NCBI GenBank assembly: GCA_022600955.1
Contig: JAHZJK010000002.1
Location: 24,994 to 88,993, forward strand
Direction: 5' to 3'
DNA: 64,000 bases
DNA from: Gammaproteobacteria bacterium
GTDB lineage: Bacteria; Pseudomonadota; Gammaproteobacteria; Steroidobacterales; Woeseiaceae
Shown here piece after piece: positions 1-12,258 of the stretch. Both the position numbers and the translations under genes were made by a program. The notes beneath the pieces were generated by a model. That model was not told where the DNA came from, searched no databases, and saw only the letters and a program-made list of their open reading frames with translations. Within the stretch, counting starts at the first letter, position 1. Each line of letters begins with the position of its first letter.

Positions 1-2
1 GC

Positions 3-140
3 GTGAGTCTGAAACCCGGCGGTAAGCATCTGATGCTAATGCGACCGGCAGACAATCTGGACGTAGTTTCCTTGAGTTTCTTCAGCGGCGATACGCTGCT
101 CCTTAGCGTCGAAGTACAGCTCGCAAGTGAGCGACAATAA
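3..140 (+). CDS. Copper chaperone PCuAC family, C-terminal fragment
   Basis: Open from the window edge to a TAA at 138-140 (45 codons). The visible end reads SLKPGGKHLMLMRPADNL, followed by a beta-rich stretch SLSFFSGDTLLLSVEVQLA. The LKPGGxHLMLM segment is typical of the C-terminal half of periplasmic PCuAC (DUF461) copper chaperones, where His and Met residues bind Cu(I) for delivery to cytochrome oxidase. The signal peptide and the first metal ligands lie outside the window. The stop overlaps the psd start by one base (TAATG), so the two are probably cotranscribed, although no functional link is known. The assignment rests on a short fragment. Confidence 0.7.
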   Translation: MSLKPGGKHLMLMRPADNLDVVSLSFFSGDTLLLSVEVQLASERQ

Positions 141-1003
141 TGTTCAAGTTCCTGTTTATCGCCTTGCAACACATTTTGCCGCAACATCTGCTGACCTCAC
201 TGATCTGGCGCATTGCGCGTATTCGCCATACGGCCACCAAGAACTTTCTGATCACGCGTTTTGTCGAGCAGTTTGATGTCGACGTCGATGACGTGAGTCT
301 CCAGGTACCCGACGACTTTTCGACCTTTAACGATTTTTTTATCCGCGAACTAAAAAGTGGTGCCCGTAGCGTTGACGACGCTGTGAACAGTATTGTTTCT
401 CCTGTCGATGGAACCGTGAGCATTGCTACGCAACTGCAGAGAGACTCCATTATCCAGGCAAAAGGGCTACGCTACTCGCTCGACGATTTGCTTGCGACAG
501 ATCTCGAGTTAGCGCGGGCTTACGACGGCGGTTCATTCGCAACAATCTATCTCGCGCCCTACAACTATCACCGTGTGCACGCGCCACTGTCCGGCGAATT
601 GATTGCCGCCCATTACGTGCCCGGCGATTTGTTTAGCGTCAATCAGACGACGGTCGAACGCGTCGACGGACTGTTCCGGCGCAATGAAAGGCTCATCATG
701 CACTTCAATACGGAGCGCGGCCCGGCGGCATTGGTATTTGTCGGCGCGCTGAACGTAGGGAGTATTTCGACGCCGTGGAGCGGAGAGCTTCGGCCACGCA
801 AACACGGCGTTGGTGAGGCACTGTCGCTTACCTCGCATGACACTGTTGTGCAAAAAGGAGACTTGCTTGGCTGGTTCAACATGGGCTCGACCGTCATTCT
901 CTTGTTGCCTCCCGGCGCCGCTGAATGGCATGACCGTCTGACACCAGGCGAGACACTGCGTATGGGCGAGGCGATCGGTACGCTGAAGAGTGAGTCGCCG
1001 TGA
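140..1003 (+). CDS. psd: Phosphatidylserine decarboxylase proenzyme
   Basis: 287 aa. Converts phosphatidylserine to phosphatidylethanolamine at the inner membrane. The diagnostic self-cleavage site is near the C terminus in GWFNMGSTVILLLP (about residues 248-261). In the family, cleavage between Gly and Ser of the (L/M)GST motif yields the beta subunit and an alpha subunit whose Ser becomes the pyruvoyl cofactor. The central YLAPYNYHRVHAP carries the conserved His residues. Length matches the short bacterial type I enzymes. The ATG overlaps the preceding stop, and the last codon overlaps the epmA GTG by four bases (GTGA at 1000-1003), indicating translational coupling. Confidence 0.96.
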   Translation: MFKFLFIALQHILPQHLLTSLIWRIARIRHTATKNFLITRFVEQFDVDVDDVSLQVPDDFSTFNDFFIRELKSGARSVDDAVNSIVSPVDGTVSIATQLQRDSIIQAKGLRYSLDDLLATDLELARAYDGGSFATIYLAPYNYHRVHAPLSGELIAAHYVPGDLFSVNQTTVERVDGLFRRNERLIMHFNTERGPAALVFVGALNVGSISTPWSGELRPRKHGVGEALSLTSHDTVVQKGDLLGWFNMGSTVILLLPPGAAEWHDRLTPGETLRMGEAIGTLKSESP

Positions 1004-1965
1004 GCGATTGGCGCCCCTCCTCCGGGGTTGCAGCAGCGCAAACCAGGGCGGCAATGCTGCAAAGACTGCGCGGCTATTTCGAGGAACAGGCGGTTCTCGA
1101 GGTTGATACACCTGCACTCAGCCGCACCGCTGTCAGCGATACACAAATAGAAAGCCTTGAAGTTGGCAGCATGCTCACGAGTCCTCTGTTCCTGAATACG
1201 TCGCCTGAGTTCGCGATGAAGCGCCTGCTCGCTGCAGGTTTCCCAGACATTTACTCGATCTGCCGCGTGTTTCGTGACGGCGAGGCAGGCGCCCTGCATC
1301 AGCCCGAGTTCACAATGATTGAGTGGTACCGGCACGACTATGATCTGCATCAAATCATCAATGACACACTCAGATTGATCTGTGCCGGTCTCGATAAGCC
1401 AGATCTCGGTAATACCTGCCACATCCTTTCCTATCGCGAAGCGTTCCTCGACGCGACAGGTCTGGACCCGGCAACCGCTTCCTGCAACGAATTGCTTCGT
1501 GCTGCCGACGCTGATGACGACTTGCGAGCAGCGATAGGCGATGAACGCGACGACATTCTCGACCTGCTACTGGCGACCCGGGTCGTGCCGTCGTTCCGAC
1601 CTGGATCGCTAACCGTGTTGCAGCACTATCCGGCAAGCCAGGCTGCGTTGGCACGACTCTGCACAGACGACGACAGGCTAGCCGAACGCTTCGAAGTCTT
1701 CATGGGCTCAGTCGAGCTCGCGAACGGTTATGTCGAACTGACCGACGATGAACAACTGAGGCAGCGTGTGCGCGTTGACCAGCAACTACGTGAGCGCCGC
1801 GGCAAAGCCATCAGACCACTCGACGACGCCTTGCTCGATGCGCACACGCATGGCCTGCCAGATTGTGCCGGGGTTGCAATGGGGCTGGAACGGCTGCATA
1901 TGGTGTATGCAAACTGCAGCAACATTCGCGACGTCATTACATTCGCATTTCAGGACCCACAATGA
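1000..1965 (+). CDS. epmA: EF-P lysine34 lysyltransferase EpmA (PoxA/GenX/YjeA)
   Basis: 321 aa, GTG start overlapping the psd stop. A class II lysyl-tRNA synthetase paralogue without the N-terminal anticodon-binding domain; it ligates (R)-beta-lysine to Lys34 of elongation factor P. Class II motifs are visible: FLNTSPEFAMKRLLAAG (motif 2 region), the arginine-containing ICRVFRDGEAGALHQPEFTMIEWY, and motif 3 GVAMGLERLHMVY near the C terminus. Start and size fit the truncated family. Its substrate EF-P is encoded 460 bp downstream on the other strand. The mutase EpmB, which supplies beta-lysine, is not in the window. The stop overlaps msrC by four bases (ATGA). Confidence 0.95.
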   Translation: MSDWRPSSGVAAAQTRAAMLQRLRGYFEEQAVLEVDTPALSRTAVSDTQIESLEVGSMLTSPLFLNTSPEFAMKRLLAAGFPDIYSICRVFRDGEAGALHQPEFTMIEWYRHDYDLHQIINDTLRLICAGLDKPDLGNTCHILSYREAFLDATGLDPATASCNELLRAADADDDLRAAIGDERDDILDLLLATRVVPSFRPGSLTVLQHYPASQAALARLCTDDDRLAERFEVFMGSVELANGYVELTDDEQLRQRVRVDQQLRERRGKAIRPLDDALLDAHTHGLPDCAGVAMGLERLHMVYANCSNIRDVITFAFQDPQ

Positions 1966-2435
1966 GCAACCCGGACTACCAGCTTCTCGAATCACAAATG
2001 CAAGCATTGCTCGACAACGAGTCGGACGCACTAGCCGCAGCAAGCAACTTCGTTGCATTGCTCCACAACGCAATGCACGACGTTAACTGGACCGGCATCT
2101 ATGTGCTGCGCGGAGATGAACTGGTTTTGGGCCCGTTTCAGGGTAAGCCAGCCTGTGTCCACATTCCTCTCGGCGCTGGAGTTTGCGGAACCGCGGCCGC
2201 CAGCTTGCAGACGCAACGTATCCCGGACGTGCACAATTTTGATGGTCACATTGTATGCGACGCGGACTCGCGCGCGGAGATCGTCGTGCCGTTAGTTGTC
2301 CATGGTAAACTGCTTGGCGTACTGGACATCGACAGCCCAACCCCGGATCGCTTCAGTGCTGACGATCAGCGTGGCGTCGAATTGATGTGCGCGTCGTTTT
2401 GCCAACTGCAAGAGCAGCGTGCAGCGTTTATTTGA
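1962..2435 (+). CDS. msrC: Free methionine-(R)-sulfoxide reductase, GAF fold
   Basis: 157 aa. Reduces free Met-(R)-sulfoxide in the cytoplasm. The protein is a single GAF domain with the three Cys of the fRMsr family: Cys65 (GKPACVHIP), Cys75 (GAGVCGTAA) and Cys99 ([10 protein letters not shown]). The SRAEIVVPL and LGVLDIDSP strands are also family hallmarks. ATG 1962 is chosen because the recognisable domain starts there and it overlaps the epmA stop (ATGA). The 3' end overlaps the convergent efp by 8 bp. The name follows E. coli MsrC/YebR. Confidence 0.92.
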   Translation: MSNPDYQLLESQMQALLDNESDALAAASNFVALLHNAMHDVNWTGIYVLRGDELVLGPFQGKPACVHIPLGAGVCGTAAASLQTQRIPDVHNFDGHIVCDADSRAEIVVPLVVHGKLLGVLDIDSPTPDRFSADDQRGVELMCASFCQLQEQRAAFI

Positions 2436-2994
2436 CCCGAGACACGTACTCGCGCGATCGAGTATCCACTTTGACGGTTTCGTTCTGATCTACGAACAGT
2501 GGCACCCGCACGACCGCTCCGGTCGATAGAGTTGCCGGTTTTACGCCCCCGCTCGCAGTATCGCCTTTAACACCCGGGTCTGTCTCGACGATCTCGAGCT
2601 CGACAAAATTCGGCGCCGTAATAATGATCGGGGCGTCGTTCCAAAGCGTTACGCCACAAACATCTCCGTCCGTGATCCAGTCTTTTGCATCACCGACAGA
2701 AGCCGCATCGGCCGCGTATTGTTCGAACGTGTCCTGCACCATGAAATGCCAGAATTCACCATCGTTGTAGAGATACTGCATGTCCGTATCCATGACGTCA
2801 GCCGCTTCAACGGACTCACCTGACTTAAAGGTCTTGTCTACCGTCTTGCCGGTCTTGAGGTTCTTGATACGAACGCGATTGAATGCCTGGCCTTTGCCTG
2901 GCTTCACAAATTCATTCTCGACGATCACGCAGGGGTGTCCATCAATGATGATACGGAGTCCGGATTTGAATTCATTTGTGCTGTAACTGGCCAT
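2428..2994 (-). CDS. efp: Elongation factor P
   Basis: 188 aa, the usual length. Relieves ribosome stalling at polyproline stretches. Three beta-barrel domains: N-terminal KOW-like (1-65), central (about 66-127) and C-terminal OB (128-188, ending in the conserved [14 protein letters not shown]). The modification loop KPGKGQAF places Lys34 exactly at the EpmA target position, so beta-lysylation is expected, consistent with the epmA gene 460 bp away. Transcribed towards msrC and overlapping its 3' end. The roughly 230 bp upstream is a divergent region shared with the FimX-like gene. Confidence 0.97.
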   Translation of the reverse strand: MASYSTNEFKSGLRIIIDGHPCVIVENEFVKPGKGQAFNRVRIKNLKTGKTVDKTFKSGESVEAADVMDTDMQYLYNDGEFWHFMVQDTFEQYAADAASVGDAKDWITDGDVCGVTLWNDAPIIITAPNFVELEIVETDPGVKGDTASGGVKPATLSTGAVVRVPLFVDQNETVKVDTRSREYVSRVK

Positions 2995-3225
2995 ATTTGT
3001 CGCTCTGTTCGATGGACCGCCTGATCGCGGCGAGGCGCCATCATACTAGAGTCGGAGGGCAGTACCAGCCTCAATTTCGGACCGATTCGGCACCGAATCG
3101 AACGGAAACTTGATACAGGTCACGGTTTTGGGCTCCGGACCGCGACTCGCGTCGCCACTGAGACTAAACTGTTCGAAAGGGAAACAGAATACGGACATCA
3201 GCGGATCACCGCCGCCTCCAGGGAC

Positions 3226-5340
3226 TTGGATTTGAACGGTAGCCACAGCATTTCTATTGCCGTCCTGACGGAAAATCAGGACGACGTTGAAAGCATTAAC
3301 AGTACTTTGCGCGACGCGGGACTCGCGGCGCGATGCCACTGGATTGCGACTTCGACCAAACTGGCCGACATGCTGGCCGCCGAGGATATTGAACTCCTTA
3401 TTCTCCATTGTGACCGCTACAAGGATTCCATCCGCCAGGTCATCAAGCAAAAGGATCGCTACAACCCCGAAGTTCCCGTCATCGCAATGCAGCAAAAAGC
3501 CGATGAAACTGCGATTCAGGCAGCAATGCAATCAGGCGCATGCGATCTCGTATCAACATCACTGAAGTCACGCCTGCAATCTGTCGTGTCACGTGAGCTG
3601 CGCGCTTTGCGCGTCGAGCGCGCGCTCAACTCAACGCTGCAGTCAGCCACGGAGTACAAACGTCAGCTGCAGGACCACATGGATGCATCAAGCAGTTCTA
3701 TTGCCTTGGTGCAGGAAGGCATCTTTACCGAGTTTAATGACGCATGGATGGCGCAATTCAAGATCAAAGACAAAGATGATCTTATCGGCATGCCGGTCAT
3801 GGACACGTTCGAAACCGAGAGTCACGCCGCGCTAAAAGGTGCGCTGGTCGCTACTCTTGCCGGAAAATGGCAGAAAGGCGAGAAGCTGATCGTTAAGACA
3901 CATAACGAAGCAGGCGATGTAGAAGACGTACATTTGCAGTTCAACCGGATCGATCTCGATGACGGCCCCTGCGTTCAGATACGCATCGCACCGCAACTCA
4001 AGATTGCAGAAGAACCGACCAAACTGGTACACGATGCGCTGAAACGCGACCCAACGATGTTGTTCTTCCATCGCGCTCAGTTCATCGAACGTATCAGCAA
4101 GCGTCTGCACAGGAAACCGGCTCAGGGTACGCATTGCCTTGTGTACATCAAGCCAGATAACTTTGCTGCGCTGCGAGACAGCATTGGTATTCTCGACTCT
4201 GAAGAAATACTTGCACAACTTGCCGAGGAAGTTCGCAAGCGCATGCATCCCCGCGATGTTGCCGGCCGCTTCGAAGGCACCGCCATCATGGTACTGCTGG
4301 AGCGCGGCTCGGCTCGGGACGCACAGGTATGGGGCCAGCAGTTGTGCACCCACATCGAGCAACACACATTCGAAGTTGACGACAAATCGAGCAATATGAC
4401 CTGCACGGTTGGCGCATGCGGAGTCAGCGAAGTCTTTGGCAGTCTTGAGGATTTTGTCGCCGCGACTGTCGCCGCACACAAACTCGGCAAACAGGCTGGC
4501 GGCAACACGTCATTCCTCGATGAAAGCGCAGACGAAGACACCAAGCAACGTGAGTTCGACGCCATTTGGGTGAAACACCTGAAGGCGGCACTGATGGAAG
4601 ATCGATTCCGGCTGGCGCAGCTGCCAATTGCCGGGCTGCGCAGCGACTCGGTCAAGATGTATGATCTGTTGGTTCGCATGATCGATGATCAGGGCAACTC
4701 AGTGTTACCTTCCGAGTTCCTGCCGGCTGCAGAACGCAACAACATGATGAAAAACATCGACCGCTGGATGTTGCAGTCTGCCGTCAAATTCTGCCAGCAG
4801 AGCGATGCTGACCGCGTTTTCGTACGCCTGTCAAAGCAGTCGATAACCGACTCATCAACATGTGCCTGGATGGAGCAAAAACTCGACGAAGAAGGCTTCG
4901 ATTGTTCTCGCCTTGTCATTCAGGTGCCCGAACAGGATGCCGCGAAACACATCAAGCAGACACAGCAACTCGTGAAACAGGCACGCAAACTTGGCATCGG
5001 CTTCGCGATAGAACATTACGGCATCGACCGGGAACGCTTCCAGATTCTCGATATCCTGAAACCCGATTACATCAAGGTCGATGGTGAACTGATGCACACA
5101 TTGATGACCGATAAGACAATGCAGGACGCCGTCGGCAATATTGTCGCCGCGGCACAGAAACGCAATATCCGAACGATTGCCGAGCGTGTCGAGAACGCGA
5201 ATGCGATGGCCGTCCTGTTCCAGCTCGGGCTGGATTTCATGCAGGGACACTATGTGCACGAGCCGGAAGTCGTCCTGGAAGATGAGCAGAATCAGTCCTC
5301 AAATACACTCGCTGACCTGGCGACCGCAAGCGCAAACTAG
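3226..5340 (+). CDS. FimX-like degenerate GGDEF/EAL protein (REC-PAS-GGDEF-EAL)
   Basis: 704 aa. Order: receiver-like domain (about 5-115), PAS (about 135-260), GGDEF (about 275-430), EAL (about 440-690). This order and length match FimX, a c-di-GMP effector for type IV pili. Both enzymatic signatures are degenerate. The GGDEF position reads EGTAI (in GRFEGTAIMVLL), the EAL position reads DLL (in MYDLLVRM), and the DDFG loop is IEHYG. IKVDGE and the AERVE / MQGHYVHEP C-terminal motifs persist, so nucleotide binding without catalysis is likely. The start is uncertain: TTG at 3226 (another at 3232), no upstream ATG in frame. The FimV-like gene follows, supporting a pilus/polarity role. Confidence 0.82.
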   Translation: MDLNGSHSISIAVLTENQDDVESINSTLRDAGLAARCHWIATSTKLADMLAAEDIELLILHCDRYKDSIRQVIKQKDRYNPEVPVIAMQQKADETAIQAAMQSGACDLVSTSLKSRLQSVVSRELRALRVERALNSTLQSATEYKRQLQDHMDASSSSIALVQEGIFTEFNDAWMAQFKIKDKDDLIGMPVMDTFETESHAALKGALVATLAGKWQKGEKLIVKTHNEAGDVEDVHLQFNRIDLDDGPCVQIRIAPQLKIAEEPTKLVHDALKRDPTMLFFHRAQFIERISKRLHRKPAQGTHCLVYIKPDNFAALRDSIGILDSEEILAQLAEEVRKRMHPRDVAGRFEGTAIMVLLERGSARDAQVWGQQLCTHIEQHTFEVDDKSSNMTCTVGACGVSEVFGSLEDFVAATVAAHKLGKQAGGNTSFLDESADEDTKQREFDAIWVKHLKAALMEDRFRLAQLPIAGLRSDSVKMYDLLVRMIDDQGNSVLPSEFLPAAERNNMMKNIDRWMLQSAVKFCQQSDADRVFVRLSKQSITDSSTCAWMEQKLDEEGFDCSRLVIQVPEQDAAKHIKQTQQLVKQARKLGIGFAIEHYGIDRERFQILDILKPDYIKVDGELMHTLMTDKTMQDAVGNIVAAAQKRNIRTIAERVENANAMAVLFQLGLDFMQGHYVHEPEVVLEDEQNQSSNTLADLATASAN

Positions 5341-5459
5341 TCCAGTCGGACAAAACCAGAGTGTGACGTGCATCACACTCCACTCCCGGAACCACGCGGT
5401 AACGACTGTCTGTTATTACCGACTACAATGCACAAACCGTTGAAAACATAGCTAGACCC

Positions 5460-7409
5460 ATGGGGTACCAGACAGTGACCAACAAGATTTTTAATGCCAG
5501 GAATTCCTTGCCCGCACTCCTCGCAGTCGGTGGCAGCCTGTCTGCTATGCCGGCCGCCGCACTGGAACTCGGTGATCTGACCGTTCAGTCGCGTCTTGGT
5601 CAGCCGCTGCGCGCCAGTATTGCATTCGCACTGGCACCCAATGAACAACTCAGTGACTACTGTATCGCAATGCGTCCCGGCGCATCGATGAGTGGCTTGC
5701 CCAGTGTCGGTCAGGCGTCGATCAGAATATCCAACGGCGTCATTCTGCTCACAGGCAAGACTGCCATTCGCGAACCGATGGTCTCGGCGCACGTGGTCGT
5801 AAACTGCCCGTACGCGCCCAACATCAGCCGTGAATACATGGCATTCGTCGACCCTGTTTCCGTCGCCGCACCGGCACAGGCGGCGAGCACCGCGGTCGCA
5901 CCGAGCCTGCCGTCATCTGCGGCCGCGACGCCCCCGGTGGCAGTTGCAACTCCACCGGTCGCGACGCAACGTACGGCAACGCAGAATACGCGCCGCGCGG
6001 CGGCAAGTCCGATTGCGAAAGACATATCGCCATCATCCCTCTACCAGGTGCAACCTGGTGAGAGCCTTTCGGAAATCGTCCAGCGCATTGAAAATCGTTC
6101 TGTCAAATTGTGGCCGGCCGTGAATGCGATTTTCGACGGCAACCCTGACGCATTTATCGACAACGATCCCAACAAGCTTAAAGCGGGTAGCTGGCTGAAA
6201 ATTCCAAGCCTTGACGGCAGCACCGCCGCCGTCGTTTCGGCAATCGCGGCACCAAGCGCTCAACCTGAACCTGTGGAGTCTGTCAGCTCGTCGACGCCAG
6301 TCGACATCGATTCAGTACCAGCGGCCAGCACTACTGTGGCGAATACAGTTGACAACACCCTTGTAACAACCGGTGATTTGAAACCGGGTGATATCGTCGT
6401 AGACGAAAACCCGTTTGTAGAACCTGTCGCGACAGGCGAAGTCGTAGATATTCCCGACACGCGGCTCGAAGGGCCAATAACGACGTCAACGTCGCCTAAT
6501 GGATCTGTCGCTATTATCACAACGCCTACCGAAGCCAGCGAGTCTTCGATGGGCTGGCTTGCGTGGCTTGCCGGTGGCGGCGTCGCCTTAGTGCTCGCGC
6601 TGCTGATCCTTGGCCGACGCAAGCGCCCTGGTCCTGAGTTCGCCCCGTTCGCTTCTGAAGAAACCCAGCTTAATCGCCGTGTCACCGACCCGGGCAACGA
6701 TACCGGTGAAGTTGCGGTCGCAGAAATCGACTTCGACCTCAGCGACGATTCGCCGACGGAAGAAAACCTTGCACTTGATGCCGACCTCATCATGGGCACC
6801 GGTCTTAGCGAAGGCTCGCAAATCGATGTTTCGGAAGTCGCATTCGCCAAGCCGGTAGAGGTCGATGTCGAATTGCCGTTTGAACCCGTCGCCGCTGCTG
6901 ACGATACGAACATCATTGCAGCTGTCGCAACCGACGAACTTTCAATTCTCGACAGCGAAGTACTGCCTGGCGATAACGATTACGACATGTCGGTCATTAT
7001 GGATGCGACCAAGATGCCACAATCTGCAGATGTCACCGAGAAAGACCTGAAGGCCGTCGAGCTCCCTGATCAGAACGACACTCTGGTTACTGACAACTAC
7101 ACGATCGCAAAGGAAGTCGACTACCAGATCCTCGAGCAGGACTACGAAGACGAAATGACGGCGACCCAGGCACTGAATGTCGAAATCGCCCGTGCCGCGT
7201 CTGAGCTGGCCGAACGTATGGACGAAGATAGCGACGAGGACTACGAGGACACGGCAACGACAGCCATGCCGCTTGCGTCTGTTACAGAGCTGGATGCTAC
7301 TGTCGAAATGCCCAAAGCAACCAACGACGAAGACACAGATTCGACGGTCGAGATGCCTGCAGATGACGAGACCGCCAACATGCAGATCGAATCCGGGAAA
7401 GTCGGTTAG
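5460..7409 (+). CDS. FimV/HubP-like polar protein with LysM domain
   Basis: 649 aa. Signal peptide ends near AMPAAALELGDL. An N-terminal periplasmic domain beginning LELGDLTVQSRLGQPLRASI is the hallmark of FimV. A LysM-type segment (about 198-245: YQVQPGESLSEIV...LKAGSWLKIP) probably binds peptidoglycan. A single membrane helix lies near 362-382 (GWLAWLAGGGVALVLALLIL, then RRKR), followed by a highly acidic cytoplasmic tail. FimV proteins usually end in a TPR-like FimV C-terminal domain; none is obvious here, so the tail may be shortened. ATG 5460 is used; GTG 5475 is an alternative. Follows the FimX-like gene by 119 bp on the same strand. Confidence 0.85.
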   Translation: MGYQTVTNKIFNARNSLPALLAVGGSLSAMPAAALELGDLTVQSRLGQPLRASIAFALAPNEQLSDYCIAMRPGASMSGLPSVGQASIRISNGVILLTGKTAIREPMVSAHVVVNCPYAPNISREYMAFVDPVSVAAPAQAASTAVAPSLPSSAAATPPVAVATPPVATQRTATQNTRRAAASPIAKDISPSSLYQVQPGESLSEIVQRIENRSVKLWPAVNAIFDGNPDAFIDNDPNKLKAGSWLKIPSLDGSTAAVVSAIAAPSAQPEPVESVSSSTPVDIDSVPAASTTVANTVDNTLVTTGDLKPGDIVVDENPFVEPVATGEVVDIPDTRLEGPITTSTSPNGSVAIITTPTEASESSMGWLAWLAGGGVALVLALLILGRRKRPGPEFAPFASEETQLNRRVTDPGNDTGEVAVAEIDFDLSDDSPTEENLALDADLIMGTGLSEGSQIDVSEVAFAKPVEVDVELPFEPVAAADDTNIIAAVATDELSILDSEVLPGDNDYDMSVIMDATKMPQSADVTEKDLKAVELPDQNDTLVTDNYTIAKEVDYQILEQDYEDEMTATQALNVEIARAASELAERMDEDSDEDYEDTATTAMPLASVTELDATVEMPKATNDEDTDSTVEMPADDETANMQIESGKVG

Positions 7410-7436
7410 ATAAAGCTAAAGCCCGGGCGGCAGACG

Positions 7437-9680
7437 CTACTCAACCCCGACTAGTCTCTCAACTTTGCGCCAGCCTTTGGGCAACATGCTACCGCGCAGT
7501 GCGCGGTCGCCATAGTAGTCGTCTACGTCGTTCCACTTGATGGTCATCATGCGTGTTTCTGTGTAGACCTGCAGACTGCCATCTTCCGGAACCACCGCTG
7601 CCGCAACCATTTGCTCGTCGCCTGATTTGTATTTCGGGCCCGGAATGTTGATGAGCTTGTTGCCCTTGCCCTTCGCAAGCTCCGGCAACTCCTCCAGTTC
7701 AAAGAACAACAGTCGGCCTATCGAGCTTACCGCAGCGATCAGGCATTCCTTGTCTGCTGGCACCGCCGAAGGCACTACAACGCGGCCACCTTGCGGTACG
7801 CGCAAGATCGCCTTACCAGCCTTGTTGCGTGACACCAGGTCAGACAAAGTCGCGATGAAGCCGTAGCCGGCGTCGCTCGCCAACAGGTACTTCTGCTCGT
7901 CAGAGCCGATCATCGCACCGCAGAACGCCGCACCATCGGGCGGCTTGAAACGACTCGACAATGGTTCACCCTGCCCGCGGGCCGACGGTAACGTCCCGGC
8001 CATGACGCTATAAACGCGACCGGTGCTATCTACAAACATCGCCTGTTGATTGCTGCGCCCTTGTGCCGCGGCGAGGTAGTTGTCACCCGACCGGTAGCTC
8101 AGGGTCAAAGGATCAATTTCATGTCCTTTCGCGGCTCGCGCGTAACCGGCCTGCGACAGTACGACTGTTACTGGCTCGCTCGCGACGAGTTGTGTTTCGT
8201 CAATCGCCTGCGCTGCCTCGCGCTCTACGATCTCAGTACGTCGATCGTCCCCGTAGGCTTCTGCGTCCGCAAGGATCTCCTTCTTTATGAGCGTTTTCAG
8301 GCGCGCCGCACTCTTGAGCGTCTTTTCCAGCGAGTCGCGCTCTTCGCTGAGCTCATCCTGCTCGCCTCTGATCTTCATTTCTTCGAGTTTTGCCAGGTTG
8401 CGCAGGCGCAGGTTCAGGATTGCTTCAGCCTGGATATCCGATAGTTTAAAGCGCTTCATCAGAACCGGTTTGGGCTCATCTTCTTCGCGAATGATTGCGA
8501 TAACTTCATCGATACTCAGATAGGCAACCAGCAAGCCATCAAGAATATGCAGTCGGTCATTGACGATCTGCAGCCGATGCGTAAGACGGTTGGTGACGGT
8601 CTCTTTTCTGAATTTGAGCCATTCTTTGAGAATGCCGACAAGGCCAAACATACGCGGCCGGCCATCAAGCGCGATGATATTCATGTTGACCCGCAGAGTG
8701 CGTTCAAGCGATGTCGTTGAAAACAGGTGCGACATCAGTTGTTCGACATCGACACCGCGTTTCTTGCTAATCACCAGGCGAGTCGGCTCTTCGTGATCAG
8801 ATTCATCGCGCAAATCATCAACCTGCGGCAGTTTCTTGGCGCGCATTTGACTGGCGATCTGCTCTTGCAGCTTCGCGCCTGAAATCTGGTGCGGCAGCGA
8901 TGTGATGACGATATCGCTGCCCTCCATCTTGTAGGAAGCACGAAGTCGCAATGTGCCGCTGCCGGTCTCGTAAATTTCCTTGATATCGGCCGCGGGCGAC
9001 ACAAGCTCTCCGCCCGTTGGAAAATCAGGCCCCTTGATGTGCTTCATCAACTGCGTAACGGTCGCTTTCGGATTATCGATCAAGTGCACCAGGGCACTCG
9101 CGACTTCGTTAAGATTGTGCGGCGGCACATCCGTAGACATACCGACGGCAATACCCGTCGTGCCGTTGAGTAGCAGATTTGGCAGCCGCGCCGGTAATAC
9201 AACCGGCTCTTTGAGCGTGCCGTCAAAATTTGGCGCCCAATCGACCGTCCCCTGCCCCAGCTCCTGCAGCATGCTCTTGGCGTAGGGAGCAAGACGTGAC
9301 TCCGTATAGCGCATCGCAGCGAATGACTTTGGATCGTCTGTGGATCCCCAGTTGCCTTGTCCGATAACAATCGGATAGCGATAGGAAAATCCCTGCGCCA
9401 TAAGAACCATCGCCTCGTAACAAGCCGAGTCACCATGTGGATGGAACTTGCCGATAACGTCGCCAACGGTGCGCGCCGATTTCTTCGGCTTCGAGCTCGC
9501 GGATAGTCCCAGTTCGCTCATTGCGTAAACAATGCGGCGTTGTACAGGCTTTAGCCCGTCGCCAATTTGCGGCAGCGCGCGATCCAAGATGACGTACATC
9601 GAGTAATCGAGATACGCCTGTTCGGTATAATCTTTGAGCGCCTGCTGTTCAACGCCCTCAAGATTCAGACTGTTCTGCAT
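7437..9680 (-). CDS. parC: DNA topoisomerase IV subunit A
   Basis: 747 aa, close to E. coli ParC (752). Decatenates daughter chromosomes together with ParE. The N-terminal breakage-reunion domain contains [15 protein letters not shown] and the quinolone region near [15 protein letters not shown]. The catalytic tyrosine is in [10 protein letters not shown]. The C-terminal beta-pinwheel is short and lacks the GyrA-box (QRRGGKG), which separates it from GyrA. It lies 5 bp downstream of parE, so the two subunits are made from one transcript. Confidence 0.96.
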   Translation of the reverse strand: MQNSLNLEGVEQQALKDYTEQAYLDYSMYVILDRALPQIGDGLKPVQRRIVYAMSELGLSASSKPKKSARTVGDVIGKFHPHGDSACYEAMVLMAQGFSYRYPIVIGQGNWGSTDDPKSFAAMRYTESRLAPYAKSMLQELGQGTVDWAPNFDGTLKEPVVLPARLPNLLLNGTTGIAVGMSTDVPPHNLNEVASALVHLIDNPKATVTQLMKHIKGPDFPTGGELVSPAADIKEIYETGSGTLRLRASYKMEGSDIVITSLPHQISGAKLQEQIASQMRAKKLPQVDDLRDESDHEEPTRLVISKKRGVDVEQLMSHLFSTTSLERTLRVNMNIIALDGRPRMFGLVGILKEWLKFRKETVTNRLTHRLQIVNDRLHILDGLLVAYLSIDEVIAIIREEDEPKPVLMKRFKLSDIQAEAILNLRLRNLAKLEEMKIRGEQDELSEERDSLEKTLKSAARLKTLIKKEILADAEAYGDDRRTEIVEREAAQAIDETQLVASEPVTVVLSQAGYARAAKGHEIDPLTLSYRSGDNYLAAAQGRSNQQAMFVDSTGRVYSVMAGTLPSARGQGEPLSSRFKPPDGAAFCGAMIGSDEQKYLLASDAGYGFIATLSDLVSRNKAGKAILRVPQGGRVVVPSAVPADKECLIAAVSSIGRLLFFELEELPELAKGKGNKLINIPGPKYKSGDEQMVAAAVVPEDGSLQVYTETRMMTIKWNDVDDYYGDRALRGSMLPKGWRKVERLVGVE

Positions 9681-9685
9681 GTCAA

Positions 9686-11575
<1,890 letters not shown>

Positions 11576-11661
11576 TCAGATAGCCAGTTATCAGATCGTT
11601 TGCCCGGCGGCAGTTTAGCCTGAATAACCTGAGTGTGCACCCGCAATATTCTGCATTGAAG

Positions 11662-12258
11662 CTAGGCGAGATCGTTGACAAGCGACTCACGAATATTGTC
11701 AGCAACCGGGCAGATCTCAACCTGGTAGTTTTCGTGGTCAATTCCGGCTATCAGCGAGGCACCTGCTTGCAACGCTGCTGACTGCTCGGGCGTGAACTCG
11801 AAACGCATGAAGTGTACCGCCGACGTCTTGCCTGCATCAGAACGCTCAAGATCTTCATCGGCGATCGCGTACACCCTGTCGAAGTCGGCGACCTGGACAT
11901 AGACACGCGCCTCAATACCGACGAGCAGCCCAAGCATTTTTTGTCGCTCCTCGACTTCAGGAAACTCGATCATGAAGGTCGCTTTCCAGTTGCTGCCATC
12001 TGGAATCAGCGGGTTGTAAGCCTCCAGTTCCTCGTTAATTCCATCCGCTTCGAAAATGCGCTCAATACGCAGCATCTCCTGGATCTGGTACTGCATGGTC
12101 ATGCGATCTTCGAAATACAAAGCTGCGTTGGTTCCAAGGTCGAGACGGCGATTGCGTTTGTGCGAGAGCACCTGTTCGCGAAACTCGGCACGCTTGTCGG
12201 CGTATTCTTCGAGACTGAAAAGGTCATCGCGCGACAGTTTTCCGGATTTAGATTCCAT
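11662..12258 (-). CDS. DUF3501 family protein
   Basis: 198 aa, no signal peptide or membrane helix. Recognisable as DUF3501 from KLSRDDLFSLEEYADKR, FEDRMTMQYQIQEMLRIER and FRFEFTPEQSAALQAG-type sequence (here MRFEFTPEQSAALQAG). Function unknown. It overlaps the upstream HdrD-like gene by 11 bp and is the third gene of the rubrerythrin operon. The family is known to co-occur with rubrerythrin and heterodisulfide-reductase-like Fe-S proteins, which suggests a shared role in peroxide or redox metabolism; that role is inference. Confidence 0.85.
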   Translation of the reverse strand: MESKSGKLSRDDLFSLEEYADKRAEFREQVLSHKRNRRLDLGTNAALYFEDRMTMQYQIQEMLRIERIFEADGINEELEAYNPLIPDGSNWKATFMIEFPEVEERQKMLGLLVGIEARVYVQVADFDRVYAIADEDLERSDAGKTSAVHFMRFEFTPEQSAALQAGASLIAGIDHENYQVEICPVADNIRESLVNDLA

